Assembly (NCBI GenBank): GCA_964371355.1
Contig: CAYJMG010000004.1
Location: 62,001-126,000 of the forward strand
Length of the DNA stretch: 64,000 bases
From: JACRBR01 sp964371355
Lineage (GTDB): Bacteria; Chloroflexota; Dehalococcoidia; DSTF01; JACRBR01
Direction of reading: 5' to 3'
Numbering within the stretch: the stretch's first letter is position 1; each line of letters starts with the position of its first letter. Both the position numbers and the translations under genes were made by a program. Shown here in pieces: positions 1 to 10,234 of the stretch. The notes under the pieces were generated by a model. It had not been told where the DNA came from and searched no databases. It saw only the letters and a program-made list of their open reading frames with translations.

Positions 1-615
1 GATGAAGAGCTTGGGGGCACGGATTCGCGGCAAGGTGGCAAGTGCATCCAGCAACTGGTACTGAGCAGGTGCTGAGATCGAGACGACACCCGCAACCGGT
101 TCCGACGCGCTCACAAGGAGCGCCGCCGTCCCGCCCATGCTGGCGCCGACCAGAAAGATCCGGTCCAGGCCCAGGTCGCCCTGCATGTACCGGAGCGCCG
201 CCATCAGATCCGTGTCGACGCGATCGAACTCCTTATCGCCCGTCGACGACCCATACCCACGAAAGTCAAAGGTCAGGACCGTGTAGTCGCCGGTCCCGGC
301 GAGCCGCAGCGCAAACGGATACCACGACGTCTGATCGGCAGGCCGCATATGCGAGAGGATGACGCCCGTACGTCCGGAGCCAAACACACGGCCGTCCAGG
401 ACGATCGCCACGTCTCGCCCCTCGTCCTCGGCTACCGGCGTGGTGCTGTACGTCGAACTGATCGAAACCGGGCGGGACGACGCGAGAGCCGTCTCCACGA
501 CTGCCGGCGACGGCTCGGCGGCTGTCCGCTCGTCGCCGCAGGCCCCTCCGGTGGCGACCAGCAGGATCAGACCGGCGGCAAGTCGGGCGCTCCGCAGGAC
601 GCGAGTTGGCCTCAC
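1..615 (-). CDS. secreted alpha/beta hydrolase (partial, runs off the window)
   Basis: The open frame runs from a GTG at 615 to the window edge, so the C-terminus is missing (205 codons visible). The first ~25 residues are basic then hydrophobic and end in GGAC, a weak lipobox, so the product is probably exported. Residues ~70-205 look like the start of an alpha/beta hydrolase fold: an FDFRGYGSS strand-turn and a GASMGG nucleophile elbow giving the catalytic Ser. The substrate cannot be told; the family includes esterases and dienelactone-hydrolase-like enzymes. The GTG lies one base after the argG stop, so it is probably translated by coupling to argG. The start is supported by this spacing and by the signal sequence that follows it. 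Confidence 0.75.
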   Translation of the reverse strand, partial: MRPTRVLRSARLAAGLILLVATGGACGDERTAAEPSPAVVETALASSRPVSISSTYSTTPVAEDEGRDVAIVLDGRVFGSGRTGVILSHMRPADQTSWYPFALRLAGTGDYTVLTFDFRGYGSSTGDKEFDRVDTDLMAALRYMQGDLGLDRIFLVGASMGGTAALLVSASEPVAGVVSISAPAQYQLLDALATLPRIRAPKLFI

Positions 616-616
616 T

Positions 617-1870
<1,254 letters not shown>

Positions 1871-1970
1871 CGGCCGCAGCTCCTTACCGTCTCGCGGCAC
1901 GCGTGGCGCCATCGGGCATGCATCGTTGTACGGCAAAGGCGGAGGGGATGCAACGGATGACGCGTACGGC

Positions 1971-3260
1971 TTAGTCGAGGGGGTTGAGCACCAGGCCCGT
2001 GGGCAGTTTTGGATGGAAGAACGTCGACTTCTGAGGCATGCGACCACCGGCGTCCGAAACCGCGATGATCTGCTCGACTGGCGTGGCAGCAAGGAGAAAG
2101 CCGCAGGACGCGTCCCCCGCCTCGATGGCGCGCACCGCGTCATCGGCGCTCTGCGTGTAGGAGACCGCGCGGCCTGCGGCCAGACCGGCGTCGTCGATGC
2201 CGAAGATTTGGTCTAGCACTGTGAACTGCAACACATTTACGTCCAACCGCTTCCAGGCTGTGGATTCCATCGCCGGCATGAGTCGCTCCACGCTCGCTCG
2301 ATCCCGCAGCCGCAGCAGGTGCGCGCGATCCCGCTCGAGGCCCAGCGCGACAAACGACGTATCGCCGCCTATCGACGCCTCGCGCAGCGCGCGTTCATGT
2401 GAAGCGGCTCCGTCGTCCGCCCGCACCTCGAGGACCTCGAACCAGTTGCGGAGTCTTGAGAGCGCGTCTCCGGGAACGGCCCGGTGCAACAGTCTGTGAG
2501 TCGGCAGCACAAGGAGACCGGGATCAGCGGCGTCGGTCATGGCCATCAACACGAAATTCTCCGGCTCGTCTCCGGTCCACGCGGATCGCCCCGCACGGCA
2601 CTCGTCCCGAAACGCGAGCGCCGTCTCGTAGCGATGATGTCCGTCGGCGATGTAGAAGTCCGCCGACGCGAACCGCGTCCGCAGACTATCGATAGCCGAC
2701 GCATCCGTGATCGCCGACAGCACGTGCCGCTGGCCGTCTGCTGAGAGGTCATAGAGGGGCAAGGCCCCGGATCCCTCAGAGCCCTGATGCCGATCCCTGT
2801 ACAGGCAGTAGACCGGACTGATCTGTGTCCGGGTGGATCGCAGCAACGAAAGGCGGTCAGCCTTCGGGCCCGACAGTGTCCGTTCGTGCGGACGTATCAC
2901 TCCCTTTGCCCACTCTTCGAGTCGCACCACCGCGAGGTAATGGGAGCGCTCGTACGTCCTCGACGCCCAGTCGAAGGTCAGGCGGTAGTGATAGACAGCG
3001 GGAACCGCATCGCGGATCAACACACCGCTGCCTTGCCAGGCTCGCAGCTCGGCGTTAGCGCGCGTGTACCGGTTCGACGAGGGGTCGTCGCCCACGAGTT
3101 CGCGCCCGTACTCCACCCGCACGACGTTGTACGGGCTTCTGTTGTAGAGCTCGTCTTGCTGAAACGCCGAGATCACGTCGTATGGAGGCGCGATCGCCGC
3201 GGCTGGATCGACGTGCGCGGGATCGTAGCGCAGGGCGCGGAGCGGTCGCACATCGGCCAT
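1971..3260 (-). CDS. DUF1015 family protein
   Basis: A 429-residue soluble protein of the DUF1015 family. Two hallmarks are clear: IAPPYDVIS near residue 23 and ADGHHRYETAL near residue 203. The molecular function is not firmly known. The ATG at 3260 opens the conserved MADVRPLRAL start; the longer frame adds residues that family members lack. A TATACT box ends 6 nt before this ATG, so the transcript is probably leaderless. It is divergent from the HIT gene at 3343, which has its own TATAGT box. A 100-nt spacer separates it from argG downstream. Confidence 0.88.
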   Translation of the reverse strand: MADVRPLRALRYDPAHVDPAAAIAPPYDVISAFQQDELYNRSPYNVVRVEYGRELVGDDPSSNRYTRANAELRAWQGSGVLIRDAVPAVYHYRLTFDWASRTYERSHYLAVVRLEEWAKGVIRPHERTLSGPKADRLSLLRSTRTQISPVYCLYRDRHQGSEGSGALPLYDLSADGQRHVLSAITDASAIDSLRTRFASADFYIADGHHRYETALAFRDECRAGRSAWTGDEPENFVLMAMTDAADPGLLVLPTHRLLHRAVPGDALSRLRNWFEVLEVRADDGAASHERALREASIGGDTSFVALGLERDRAHLLRLRDRASVERLMPAMESTAWKRLDVNVLQFTVLDQIFGIDDAGLAAGRAVSYTQSADDAVRAIEAGDASCGFLLAATPVEQIIAVSDAGGRMPQKSTFFHPKLPTGLVLNPLD

Positions 3261-3266
3261 GCCCGG

Positions 3267-3272
3267 AGTATA
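3267..3272 (-). promoter_or_regulatory. -10 box TATACT of the DUF1015 gene
   Basis: TATACT on the minus strand sits 6 nt upstream of the ATG at 3260 with no room for a ribosome binding site, the pattern of a leaderless transcript. Confidence 0.55.
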
Positions 3273-3328
3273 GGCTCGGTTCGCCCCCGACAGTAGCGGC
3301 GTCTCTGTCGCCACCGTGGCCACGCGCC

Positions 3329-3334
3329 TATAGT
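3329..3334 (+). promoter_or_regulatory. -10 box TATAGT of the first HIT gene
   Basis: TATAGT lies 8 nt before the ATG at 3343 and back to back with the TATACT of the divergent DUF1015 gene. No Shine-Dalgarno sequence intervenes. Confidence 0.5.
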
Positions 3335-3342
3335 GTGTGCCG

Positions 3343-3669
3343 ATGGCCTACTGTGTCTTTTGTGAGATCATCGCCCACCGCGAACCGGCCCGCATCGAAT
3401 ACGAAGATGACGAGGTCATCGTCTTTCACAATGTGCTGCACTGGGTGCCCGTCATGCTGCTGGCAGTGCCCAAGCGGCACATGCTCCAGTACGAGCTCTG
3501 GACCTCGGGAGAGATCGTCAGCGTTGCGAAGGCGGCCGCCGCCGCTGGGGCCAGAGTGTGCCCGCGCGGCTTTCGGGTCCTGAGCAACTTCGGTCCCGAC
3601 GCCATGCAGAGCCAGCCACACGCGCATGTCCACGTGATCGGCGGCACGTTCCTGGGCGAATACGCGTGA
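3343..3669 (+). CDS. HIT family nucleotide hydrolase/transferase
   Basis: A 108-residue histidine-triad protein. It opens with CVFCEI, a CxxC pair typical of zinc-binding HIT proteins, and ends with HAHVHVIGG, the H-x-H-x-H active site whose central His attacks the nucleotide alpha-phosphate. HIT proteins of this size usually hydrolyse adenosine phosphoramidates or dinucleotide polyphosphates. The second HIT protein at 11062 is closer to canonical HinT, so this one may have a different substrate. ATG at 3343 is chosen because a TATAGT box lies 8 nt upstream; a GTG at 3337 would add two residues. It converges on rph with 3 nt between stops. Confidence 0.88.
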   Translation: MAYCVFCEIIAHREPARIEYEDDEVIVFHNVLHWVPVMLLAVPKRHMLQYELWTSGEIVSVAKAAAAAGARVCPRGFRVLSNFGPDAMQSQPHAHVHVIGGTFLGEYA

Positions 3670-3672
3670 CCG

Positions 3673-4407
3673 CTACAGCTCGATGCCCAAGCCCGCAAGC
3701 GCGCTGCGCTGGATCTCGTTGAGCTGGCGGATCCCGGCGGCGCCGACATCGACGAGTTGGTCCATCATCGTCCGGTCGAAGGCCTTGCCTTCAGCCGTTC
3801 CCTGCACTTCAACGAAGCGCCCGTCGTCCGTCATCACGAGGTTGAAGTCGACCTCGGCTGAGGAGTCCTCCGGGTAGTCCAGATCGAGCACGGCCAGCCC
3901 ATCGACCACGCCGACGCTGACGGCGCCGACCAGCCCCGACATCGGGACACTACCGACAATACCGTCGGAGACGAGGCGGTTGAGGGCCTGCGCCAGCGCC
4001 ACGCAGGATCCTGTGATCGATGCCGTGCGGGTGCCGCCGTCCGCCTTCAGGACATCGCAATCGACTGTGAAGTTGCGCTCGCCGAGCAGTTCCAGATTGG
4101 TCACGCTACGAAGAGCCCGTCCGATGAGGCGCTGGATCTCCATCGACCGCCCACTCTGCCTGCCACGCGCGGCCTCGCGTTCCGTGCGGGTGTTGGTCGA
4201 CCTCGGCAGCATGCCGTACTCAGCCGTCACCCAGCCGCTGCCACTACCGCGAAGGAACTGCGGGACGCGATCCTCCATGCTGACGGCGCAGAGGACCCAT
4301 GTGGTCCCGAACTTCACCAGCGCGGACCCTTCGGCGTTCTCGAGAAAGCCGGTCTCGATGCTCACGGGCCGAAGCTCGTCGTTGCGCCGTCCATCGTGCC
4401 TCGCCAT
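3673..4407 (-). CDS. rph: ribonuclease PH
   Basis: Phosphorolytic 3'-5' exoribonuclease that trims tRNA 3' ends. The 244-residue product begins RHDGRRNDELRPV and contains MLPRSTNTR, RQSGRSMEIQRLIGR and a VQGTAEG segment, all characteristic of Rph; length is standard and there is no fused Ham1 domain. The ATG at 4407 follows a good GGAGGT site; the longer frame is a 5' extension. It lies 41 nt downstream of comEC on the same strand and is probably in its transcript. Confidence 0.96.
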   Translation of the reverse strand: MARHDGRRNDELRPVSIETGFLENAEGSALVKFGTTWVLCAVSMEDRVPQFLRGSGSGWVTAEYGMLPRSTNTRTEREAARGRQSGRSMEIQRLIGRALRSVTNLELLGERNFTVDCDVLKADGGTRTASITGSCVALAQALNRLVSDGIVGSVPMSGLVGAVSVGVVDGLAVLDLDYPEDSSAEVDFNLVMTDDGRFVEVQGTAEGKAFDRTMMDQLVDVGAAGIRQLNEIQRSALAGLGIEL

Positions 4408-4448
4408 CCGCACCTCCGGCCCCAGCGTAGCGGCAACGGGACGGTGCG

Positions 4449-6827
4449 TCACTCACGAGCTGTCGAGACCCACAACCTCGTGCCGTCGGTCTCGAGATGC
4501 ACGGCACCGGATTCGGCCGTCGTCAGCACGGCACCCCACGGGCCGAGGCGCTTCACGACGTCCGGGTGGGGGTGGCCAAACTGGTTGTCTTTGCCCGCGG
4601 AAATCACAGAGACGGCGGGCTGCACCGCCTCGAGGAAGGCCAGCGAACTCGATGTCTTGCTGCCGTGATGCGGCACCTTCAAGACGGTCGAACGCAGGTC
4701 GCCGCCCGTGGAGATGAGCGCGGCTTCCGCTTCGGCCTCGATGTCGCCGGTGAACAGAAAGCTGACTTCCCCCACCACAAGGCGAACCACGAGCGACACG
4801 TTGTTGACGTTCGACGACGAGTAGCCCGCCTCTGGCCCGAGTACATCTAGCCGAATGCCATCGCCGAGATCGAAGGACGCGCCGGCGACCGCACGTTCCG
4901 GCCCGATGCCTTCCGCACTCAACGCGTTCTGCCATGCCTCGAATCCGAGGCTGTCGGACGCTCCGGTCCCGACGATCGCACGCTCGACGCTGTATCGGTC
5001 GAACACGTCGAGCATGCCCGTCACATGATCGGCCTGCGGATGCGTCAGGACCATCAGCTCGATGGAGCGATCGTACCAGGGCAGCTCCTCGCCGAGTCCT
5101 CGCAACACCGCGCCCCCGGGACCGCCGTCGATCAGGATGTCGTGGCCCGAGGGCGTCTCGATCAGGATCGCGTCGCCCTGGCCGACATCCAGCACGGTCA
5201 CTTCGACGAGCCGCGGCCCCGACGGCTGAAGCGCGAACGCGGCGGAGGCAACGAGGGCCGCAACGGGGAGCGCGACGGACGCGAACGGTATGGCCCGGCG
5301 CCAGTCCGTGAACTCGGTGAGGCGCTGGACGGACGTTCCCCTGAATCGACGCAGGATCGCAGCAGCGGCAAGCGTCAGCACGGCGTACGTGAGCGCCGTC
5401 CACGCCGGAGAGATGCCGTCAACGGTGACCGACGCGAACGACGGTGCCGAGAGGTGTCTTACCACCATCATCCAGTACGCCAGCAGGTAGTACGCGGGGG
5501 TTGCGAGCGCGAGATGGAGGCCGGGAACGAGTCCACCAGCGGCGGCCAAGGCGGACGCCGCGAGGATGTACGGGAAGACGGGGACGATCAACAGGTTCGC
5601 CGGGACGGCCACAAGCGACACGCGCCCGAAGTTGAGCGCGATGAGCGGTTGGGTGGCAACGATGGCCGCGACGGTGGTGGACAGCGGCAGGGCGAACACC
5701 GTGCTGACGATGCCGGGAAGGCGATCGCGACGCAGGGCCGCGGCGATCGCCGCCAGCATCCAGTCGTGGATAGGTGGCGCCAGGGCGATGATGCCGGCGG
5801 TCGCGGCGAAGCTGAGCTGGAACGACACGTCCCGGACCGCCCGCGGATGAAGGCCGAGCATCAGCGCCGCCGCAAACGCGATCGAGACGAAGCCGTTCGT
5901 GCGGCGGCCGGTGGCCTGGGCCAGCACGAGCAGCAGCCCCATGACGGTGCCGCGAAGGACCGGAGCCGAGGCACCCACCAGCATCATGTACGCCAGTACG
6001 ACGCCGGCCGAGAGCAGCAGCGCGCGGCGGCGGCCGGCGATGCGCGAGAGCAGGCCCGTCGCGAACGCGGCAACCAGCACGACGTTCGCGCCCGAAACCA
6101 CGACGAGATGTGACGTGTTGGTGGCGTTGAGTTCGTCATTGAGATCCGCCGGGAGAGCGGAGCGTTGACCGAGGAGCACGCCTCGCGCGAGCGATGCGTG
6201 GGGCTCGGGGAGGGCGAGGTTCAAGGCATGGGTCAGGCGCCGCCTCGTGTCCAGCATGGCTTCCTGTGACCAGTTCCCGCCTTCATGCCCGATGACACGA
6301 ACGCGGGGGAAGGCTAGCTCGCTGTGAATGCCGCGCTGCGCGAGGTAGTCGGCGTAATCGAATCCTGCGTCACTCGCGGGGAGCTCGATCGGGCCCTCAA
6401 GTTCGATGACGTCGCCCGACTCCAGCCGCGGCAGTAGCATCGTCGTGACGCGAACGCCCCCAGAAGCACGATGCCATGCGCCGGCGCGCTGGAGTTCGCG
6501 GACGCTAACCGCGAGGCGTTGTGTCGCGTCGCCGACATCGGGATCGGCGCGGACGACGCCACGGATGCGGACCTCGGGACCGCCAGCCAGGCGCGCGACG
6601 TCATCACCGGCGATCGCCGTCTCGGCCATCGTGAACCGCAGGAGCCCGGCCGCGAAGACAGCGGGAAGGACGGCCGCGTACGCCACGACGCGGATGTCGC
6701 GCCTGAGCAGCGCCAGCGTGAGGACGAGCGCGCACAGGGCGAGGACGAGCGGCCATGCACTCGTGCCGAGCATCGCCGCTGCGACGACGCCAGCGATCCA
6801 GGCGGCTGCGGTCCAGGCGAGCGCCAT
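4449..6827 (-). CDS. comEC: ComEC/Rec2 DNA-uptake channel with metallo-beta-lactamase domain
   Basis: A 792-residue polytopic membrane protein of the ComEC/Rec2 family, the inner-membrane channel for single-stranded DNA in natural transformation. The N-terminal third has membrane helices and a DUF4131-like soluble region; the Competence domain follows (GVLLGQRSALP, NTSHLVVVSGANV). The C-terminal ~270 residues form a metallo-beta-lactamase-like domain with LDVGQGDAILIETP, LTHPQADHVTGM and PHHGSKTSSS. The first metal motif has Q where H is usual (HPQADH instead of HPHADH), so one ligand may be altered. The ATG at 6827 has AGGAA upstream. No other competence gene is nearby. Confidence 0.94.
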   Translation of the reverse strand: MALAWTAAAWIAGVVAAAMLGTSAWPLVLALCALVLTLALLRRDIRVVAYAAVLPAVFAAGLLRFTMAETAIAGDDVARLAGGPEVRIRGVVRADPDVGDATQRLAVSVRELQRAGAWHRASGGVRVTTMLLPRLESGDVIELEGPIELPASDAGFDYADYLAQRGIHSELAFPRVRVIGHEGGNWSQEAMLDTRRRLTHALNLALPEPHASLARGVLLGQRSALPADLNDELNATNTSHLVVVSGANVVLVAAFATGLLSRIAGRRRALLLSAGVVLAYMMLVGASAPVLRGTVMGLLLVLAQATGRRTNGFVSIAFAAALMLGLHPRAVRDVSFQLSFAATAGIIALAPPIHDWMLAAIAAALRRDRLPGIVSTVFALPLSTTVAAIVATQPLIALNFGRVSLVAVPANLLIVPVFPYILAASALAAAGGLVPGLHLALATPAYYLLAYWMMVVRHLSAPSFASVTVDGISPAWTALTYAVLTLAAAAILRRFRGTSVQRLTEFTDWRRAIPFASVALPVAALVASAAFALQPSGPRLVEVTVLDVGQGDAILIETPSGHDILIDGGPGGAVLRGLGEELPWYDRSIELMVLTHPQADHVTGMLDVFDRYSVERAIVGTGASDSLGFEAWQNALSAEGIGPERAVAGASFDLGDGIRLDVLGPEAGYSSSNVNNVSLVVRLVVGEVSFLFTGDIEAEAEAALISTGGDLRSTVLKVPHHGSKTSSSLAFLEAVQPAVSVISAGKDNQFGHPHPDVVKRLGPWGAVLTTAESGAVHLETDGTRLWVSTARE

Positions 6828-6943
6828 CGGATTCCTGTCCGGTTGAGGCGAGCGCGCCGTTCGAGCGGATGGAAGCAATCCTACTATGTAGCGCCGCAGT
6901 GCCGGAATAGTCCCGGCGCAGGGACGACCGAGGCTGCCGCCCG

Positions 6944-7831
6944 CTAGACCGGCGGCTCGATCTCGATCGAGTCGTCGTTCACGCGCGAGAGGCGCAGCGT
7001 CAGCCTCACTTCGATGACCTGGTCCGGATCGACGCCCAGACCGGTGTCACCGAGTGCCGCCGCCAGCGCGGTCGCGGTCAGGTCGGCGCGGAGGATGATG
7101 TCCTCCTCCTTGTCTACCCACACGAGCATCGTGAAGCCTTCGACGTCCTCAAGGTCATTTGAGTCCAGGAAGTCCTCGCCGAGAAGACCAGCGATGGTCT
7201 CGATGTCGTCCAGGCTGAAGGAGAACTTTCGTGCCTCGCGCCCATCGACCTCGTCGTCCTCGCTGTCGAGCACGTCGATGTCCTCGATGAACTCGGAGTC
7301 GGCGATGAACTCCGGATCGGCCGAGGTCAGATCGGTGTTCAGCGTGTCCGGGTCGACTTCATCCCAATCACCTTCGCCTTCGCGCTGCCACGCGCGATCG
7401 CCGATGATGATGGCGTCCTCGCTTCCCGAGAGCCCGCCGAAGGCGAACTGCTGGCTGTAGCTGTGCGAATTCGGGGCGACGAAGTCTCCCTCGATCGAGC
7501 CGCCGATGCCCTCGGTCTCGCCGACGACGTTGAACGAGATCTCAACCGCGTAGTGGAAGCTGGCCAGATCGAAGACAGACGGCGCGGTAGTCGGCCTTGC
7601 AGATACGGTTGCCTTCGCTGCGGGCGTCTTCGTCTTCACCGCGGCGCGTTTCGTCGGCGACGCAGCTTTTTCGGGCGTCTCGTCGTCGTTGGCGGCCGCC
7701 GTGCGAGTCGGCTTCGCTTCGCCGTCGTCGTCCTTCTTGCTGCCACCACCGCCGCAGGCAGCGGCGAGCGCGGGCACGAAGACCGCTAACGTGAGCAGGA
7801 CAAGCAGGCGGGTCCAGGTCTTCATCTTCAT
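6944..7831 (-). CDS. LppX/LprG-like lipoprotein
   Basis: A 295-residue lipoprotein: a basic N-terminus and hydrophobic core end at LAAAC, a clear lipobox, followed by a glycine run and a Lys/Thr/Ala/Pro-rich linker to about residue 85. The mature part (FHYAVEISFNVVGE through RLTLRL) has the repeated acidic beta-strand texture of LppX/LprG-type lipid-binding lipoproteins, with IIGDRAW and VDGREARKF segments typical of that group. The function, perhaps lipid carriage or envelope sensing, is inferred. GAGGAG precedes the tandem ATG codons at 7831 and 7825; a TTG at 7834 is also in frame. Confidence 0.72.
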   Translation of the reverse strand: MKMKTWTRLLVLLTLAVFVPALAAACGGGGSKKDDDGEAKPTRTAAANDDETPEKAASPTKRAAVKTKTPAAKATVSARPTTAPSVFDLASFHYAVEISFNVVGETEGIGGSIEGDFVAPNSHSYSQQFAFGGLSGSEDAIIIGDRAWQREGEGDWDEVDPDTLNTDLTSADPEFIADSEFIEDIDVLDSEDDEVDGREARKFSFSLDDIETIAGLLGEDFLDSNDLEDVEGFTMLVWVDKEEDIILRADLTATALAAALGDTGLGVDPDQVIEVRLTLRLSRVNDDSIEIEPPV

Positions 7832-8017
7832 CAATCGAGGTCTCCTCTTTACTTAGGCGGGCTCGTCCATTATCGACAGTAGGACGACGCGGGCTATCGG
7901 CGCGACCATGGAACAACGCGAAGTCAGGCGTCCTCCGTAGGGGCTGTCCCGCAGATTGGCCCCAGAATCCGCGTTCCCGTACGATGTCGGCGCTTTCAGG
8001 GAACCCGAGGTGCATGT

Positions 8018-8710
8018 ATGTCCAACGCGATCATCGACGCGGCCCGCAGCGAAGGCCGCACACTGCTGAACGAGATCGAAGCCAAGCAGCTGCTGGAGCA
8101 GGCAGGCGTGCCCGTATCGCCGGCGCGGCTGGCGAAGACTAAAGGCGACGCGGTCAAGATGGCGAACGAGCTGGGGTACCCGATCGTGCTCAAGATCGTC
8201 TCGCCGCAGATAACGCACAAGTCCGACGTGGGGGGCGTGGCGCTGGGGCTGTCGTCGGCCGCAGAAGTGGGTGAGGCCTTCGAGCGCGTGGTGGCGAATG
8301 CGAAGAAGGCGGCGCCCAGCGCGACCATCGAGGGCGTTGCGGTGCAACGAATGGAGAAGCAGGGCACCGAGGTGATCGTCGGCATGACGAAGGACCCGCA
8401 GTTCGGGCCGGTGCTGATGTTCGGGTTGGGCGGGATCATGGTCGAGATCCTGAAGGACGTCGCGTTCCGCGTGGTGCCCATCAACGAGCGCGACGCGCGG
8501 CAGATGATCCACGAGATCAAGGGATATCCGGTGTTGGAGGGCTTTCGCGGTCACGCCCGGGCGGACGTCGCGAAGCTGGAGGGGCTGATGCTGAAGGTGT
8601 CGGCCTTCGTGGAGCAGCATCCGGAGATCGCGGAGTTGGACCTGAACCCGGTGTTCGCGTACGAGGACGGCGTGCTCGCCGTGGACGCGCGGGTCGTGCT
8701 GGATGAGTAG
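8018..8710 (+). CDS. acyl-CoA synthetase (ADP-forming), beta subunit (ATP-grasp)
   Basis: Beta subunit of an NDP-forming acyl-CoA synthetase, the ATP-grasp partner that moves phosphate between ADP/ATP and the alpha-subunit His. The 230-residue product has the ATP-grasp_5 pattern: LLEQAGVPV, YPIVLKIVSPQITHKSDVGGV, GVAVQRM, FGPVLMFGLGGIMVEIL and ELDLNPVF. GAGG lies 7 nt before the ATG. The alpha subunit starts 54 nt downstream; the two genes remain separate, unlike the fused form of many bacteria. Together they make ATP from an acyl-CoA, or activate an acid. Which acid is used cannot be read from sequence. Confidence 0.92.
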   Translation: MSNAIIDAARSEGRTLLNEIEAKQLLEQAGVPVSPARLAKTKGDAVKMANELGYPIVLKIVSPQITHKSDVGGVALGLSSAAEVGEAFERVVANAKKAAPSATIEGVAVQRMEKQGTEVIVGMTKDPQFGPVLMFGLGGIMVEILKDVAFRVVPINERDARQMIHEIKGYPVLEGFRGHARADVAKLEGLMLKVSAFVEQHPEIAELDLNPVFAYEDGVLAVDARVVLDE

Positions 8711-8736
8711 TTGGTAGTCCGTACTTCGTAGCCGAC
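8709..8736 (+). repeat. heptamer array (AGnnnGT/AC units)
   Basis: Four 7-bp units in register: agttggt, agtccgt, acttcgt, agccgac. The array begins inside the TAG stop of the beta subunit and fills half of the spacer to the alpha subunit. Confidence 0.55.
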
Positions 8737-8764
8737 TCATGACGCCTGCGTACAGGGTGGCGAC

Positions 8765-10201
8765 ATGCCCTACGACCTGAAACGAGCGCTGAATCCAACG
8801 ACGGTGGTGGTCGTCGGCTCGAAGAAGGCCGACGGGTACATGTGGTTGCGCAACTACGCGCCGTTCGCCGAGCAGGACGGGCACAACCTCTACTCGGTGC
8901 AGATCGACCCGAATGAGATCCCCGGCATCGACGCGATGGGCGTGACGAACTTCACGTCGCTGGCCGAGGTGCCGGGCGAGGTCGACTACGTGATGCTGGC
9001 GGTGCCACGGCAGGTGGCGGCGCGCGTGATGACCGACTGCGCGAGGAAGCGAGTCTGTGGCGCCGCGCTGTTCACGTCGGGGTTCGCGGAGACGGGCGAG
9101 CCGGACGCCATCGCCATGCAGGATCAACTGCTGCAGATCGCGCGCGAGGGCAACATCGCGCTCATCGGGCCGAACTGCATGGGCCTGTACAACCGGCGGC
9201 TGGGGATCCGGCAGAGCGCCGACCAGGGCGCGGGCGAGGCGGGCGAGGTCGGGTTCATCGGGCAGAGCGGCACACACTCGATCAACTTCGGGCTCGTCGG
9301 CGAGCAGCACGGCGTGCGTGTGAGCACGTCGGTCAGCATCGGCAACGCGATCATCCTCGACGTGCCGGACTATCTCGACTACCTGGCCGACGATCCGGAG
9401 ACCAGGGTCATCGCCATGTACATCGAGGGCGTGAAGGACGGGCCGCGCTTCGTGCGCTCGCTGCGCCGGGCGGCATCGATGAAGCCCGTCGTCGTGTGGA
9501 AGGGCGGCGTGACCGACGCGGGTGCACGGGCGACGGCCTCGCACACGGGCTCGCTGGCGACGTCGCAATCGGTGTTCCGGGCGATCCTCGAGCAGGCGGG
9601 GGCGATCGAAGCTCACAGCCTGGAGGACACGATCGACGTCGTGAAGGCGCTTCTGCACGCCAAGCCCGCGACGGGACGGCGCATGGGGCTGATGGCGATG
9701 ACGGGCGGGCAATCGGTGGTGATCACCGACGCCTTCGTGGGCGCGGGGCTGGAAGTGCCTCGATTGTCTGATAGTTCTTACGAGGAGCTGAAGTCGTTCT
9801 TCAACATCGTGGGCGGCAGCTATCAGAACCCGCTGGACATGGGCGGCACGATCGGCTTCGGCGGGTCGGCGGGGACGCTGCAGCGGCTGTTCGAGATCCT
9901 GGAGCGCGACGAGCGCGTGGACGGGATCGCGATGGAGATGGCGTCGGGGTTCCTGGCGCGGATGTGGCAGGCGAACCCGGCGAGCCTCGACGGGCTGCTG
10001 GACACGCTGTCGGCGCACGCGGAAAAGTCGGCGAAGCCGTTCGCGGTGGTGCTGCAACCGCAGCACGTCGAGGAGGCGGTACGGCAGGCGCGGCTGCGGG
10101 TGCAGGAGCGCGGGATCGCGGTGTTCGCGTCGTTCGAGCGAGCGGCGGGGGCGCTGTCGCGGGCGATCGACTATCACCGGTTCCGGGCGGGGCTCGATTA
10201 G
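8765..10201 (+). CDS. acyl-CoA synthetase (ADP-forming), alpha subunit
   Basis: Alpha subunit of the two-part synthetase: a CoA-binding Rossmann domain (TTVVVVGSKKADGYMWLRN onward), then succinyl-CoA-synthetase-like flavodoxin domains (IGPNCMGLYN; GFIGQSGTHS; MTGGQSVV). ASHTGSLA aligns with the phosphohistidine loop of SucD, putting the phosphorylated His at residue 260. At 478 residues it is complete. It probably acts in the cytosol with the product of 8018-8710 and links acyl-CoA cleavage to ATP formation. An AGGGTGG site precedes the ATG. The gene ends in a TAG that lies within a heptamer array. Confidence 0.92.
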   Translation: MPYDLKRALNPTTVVVVGSKKADGYMWLRNYAPFAEQDGHNLYSVQIDPNEIPGIDAMGVTNFTSLAEVPGEVDYVMLAVPRQVAARVMTDCARKRVCGAALFTSGFAETGEPDAIAMQDQLLQIAREGNIALIGPNCMGLYNRRLGIRQSADQGAGEAGEVGFIGQSGTHSINFGLVGEQHGVRVSTSVSIGNAIILDVPDYLDYLADDPETRVIAMYIEGVKDGPRFVRSLRRAASMKPVVVWKGGVTDAGARATASHTGSLATSQSVFRAILEQAGAIEAHSLEDTIDVVKALLHAKPATGRRMGLMAMTGGQSVVITDAFVGAGLEVPRLSDSSYEELKSFFNIVGGSYQNPLDMGGTIGFGGSAGTLQRLFEILERDERVDGIAMEMASGFLARMWQANPASLDGLLDTLSAHAEKSAKPFAVVLQPQHVEEAVRQARLRVQERGIAVFASFERAAGALSRAIDYHRFRAGLD

Positions 10202-10234
10202 TTCACAGTGGACAGTTTACGGTTCACGGTCGGG
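10200..10234 (+). repeat. heptamer array after the alpha subunit
   Basis: Five 7-bp units: agttcac, agtggac, agtttac, ggttcac, ggtcggg. The first overlaps the TAG stop at 10199-10201. Confidence 0.65.

Noticed and set aside
7853..10177. 774-residue open frame on the minus strand opposite the acyl-CoA synthetase genes
   Set aside because: It is the antisense shadow of two clear genes, is rich in Arg, His and Pro as high-GC shadows are, and has no recognisable motif.
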